A stretch of 64,000 nucleotides of DNA. It comes from an uncultured Clostridia bacterium (GTDB lineage: Bacteria > Bacillota > Clostridia > Oscillospirales > Ruminococcaceae). The DNA is taken from the NCBI GenBank assembly GCA_947625195.1, contig CANQNK010000002.1, positions 62,001-126,000 of the forward strand, given 5' to 3'. Below are positions 63,535-64,000 of the stretch, piece after piece. The notes under the pieces are model-generated. The model searched no databases, was not told the origin of the DNA, and saw only the letters and a program-made list of their open reading frames with translations. Position 1 is the first letter of the stretch, and each line of letters opens with the position of its first letter. A program made the position numbers and the translations under genes.

Positions 63535-64000
63535 ATGATTAACATAGGATTTATCGGAGCAGGAAACATGGGCTTTGCAATAATAAAAGGGATCGCCGAA
63601 AGCGGGCTTTGCAAAAGCGCGGACGATTGTGCGAACTCTGAAAGCATACAGCTTTTTGCATATGACACCGACGCTCAAAAGCTCGGAAGGCTAGATGAAT
63701 ATAATGTTTCGGGGTGTTCTTCCGCAAAGGAACTAGCGGGTAAATGCAAATACATTTTTCTTGCGATAAAGCCTCAGCAGTTAGACAAGGTTTTAGACGA
63801 GATAAAAGATAATTTAACAAGTGACAGTGTTATAATTTCCATCTGCGCGGGAATAACCGGTGAATATATAAAATCAAAGACTATCCCCGAAGCAAAGGTT
63901 GTTCTTGTTATGCCTAACACTCCTTTGTTGCTCGGGGAGGGAGCTTCCGCACTGGCAAGGGTGGAGCCCGCGTCGGACGAGGAGTTTGAACTGGTCTGCC
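63535..64000 (+). CDS. proC: Pyrroline-5-carboxylate reductase (partial, C-terminus outside window)
   Basis: Last step of proline synthesis. About 155 residues are visible before the window edge. It starts INIGFIGAGNMGFAIIKGI (NADPH-binding Rossmann motif), with IFLAIKPQQLDKVLDEI near residue 80, SICAGITGEYIKS near 102 and VVLVMPNTPLLLGEGASALA near 122, all typical. AAAAGGGG lies about 8 bases before the ATG. Cut by the window, not broken. Confidence 0.92.
   Translation, partial: MINIGFIGAGNMGFAIIKGIAESGLCKSADDCANSESIQLFAYDTDAQKLGRLDEYNVSGCSSAKELAGKCKYIFLAIKPQQLDKVLDEIKDNLTSDSVIISICAGITGEYIKSKTIPEAKVVLVMPNTPLLLGEGASALARVEPASDEEFELVC

Overview
The window comes from a low-to-moderate G+C Firmicute of the class Clostridia, most likely Oscillospiraceae/Ruminococcaceae. 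This rests on strong Gram-positive ribosome binding sites, a PolC-type replicase, AddAB, short HisG with HisZ, class 1B PyrD/PyrK, pyruvate formate-lyase, a folate ECF transporter behind a THF riboswitch, and the block pyrH-frr-uppS-cdsA-dxr-rseP-ispG-polC. No taxonomic search was possible, so the family-level call is an inference. Almost everything is chromosomal housekeeping. The only mobile DNA seen is a decayed transposase fragment near 54.2-54.4 kb. I saw no tRNA, rRNA, CRISPR array or intact prophage.

Layout: 1-2.65 kb is a leftward pair, purL (cut by the window edge) and mtaB. 2.8-10.2 kb runs rightward: an HPr-like protein without the phospho-histidine, a DacF-like protein without its catalytic motifs, pgi, a small P-loop protein, yceD-rpmF, der, plsY-gpsA. 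10.3-20.3 kb is the pyrH-to-polC cluster, whose PolC lacks the inserted exonuclease domain. 20.4-27.4 kb is a histidine operon hisZGDCBHFIE without hisA. 27.4-30.3 kb holds a small membrane protein, a pyridoxamine kinase and pyrK-pyrD. 30.4-37.6 kb has a small exported protein and addB-addA. 37.7-40.9 kb is pflB-pflA plus a small gene. 41.0-48.4 kb is a purine operon preceded by an unlisted 33-codon gene and a terminator: purE, a purF paralogue without the glutaminase nucleophile, purF, purM, purN, a PurO-type IMP cyclohydrolase and a stand-alone AICAR transformylase. A lipoprotein follows.

49.2-53.9 kb is a leftward operon comEC-holA-rnmV-pyrB, in which PyrB carries a PyrI-like zinc tail. 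54.5-58.8 kb encodes a two-subunit type IIA topoisomerase. 58.8-61.6 kb has a zinc-ribbon membrane protein and a PASTA pseudokinase. 61.7-64 kb has pfkA, a THF riboswitch with folT, and the start of proC.

The genes supply nucleotide synthesis (purine and pyrimidine), histidine, isoprenoid and phospholipid precursors, glycolysis and fermentation, DNA replication and repair, and envelope functions. The unusual theme is a set of proteins that keep their fold but have lost catalytic residues or a domain: the HPr-like, DacF-like, PurF-like and PASTA-kinase-like proteins, the AddB Walker A motif, and the PolC exonuclease.
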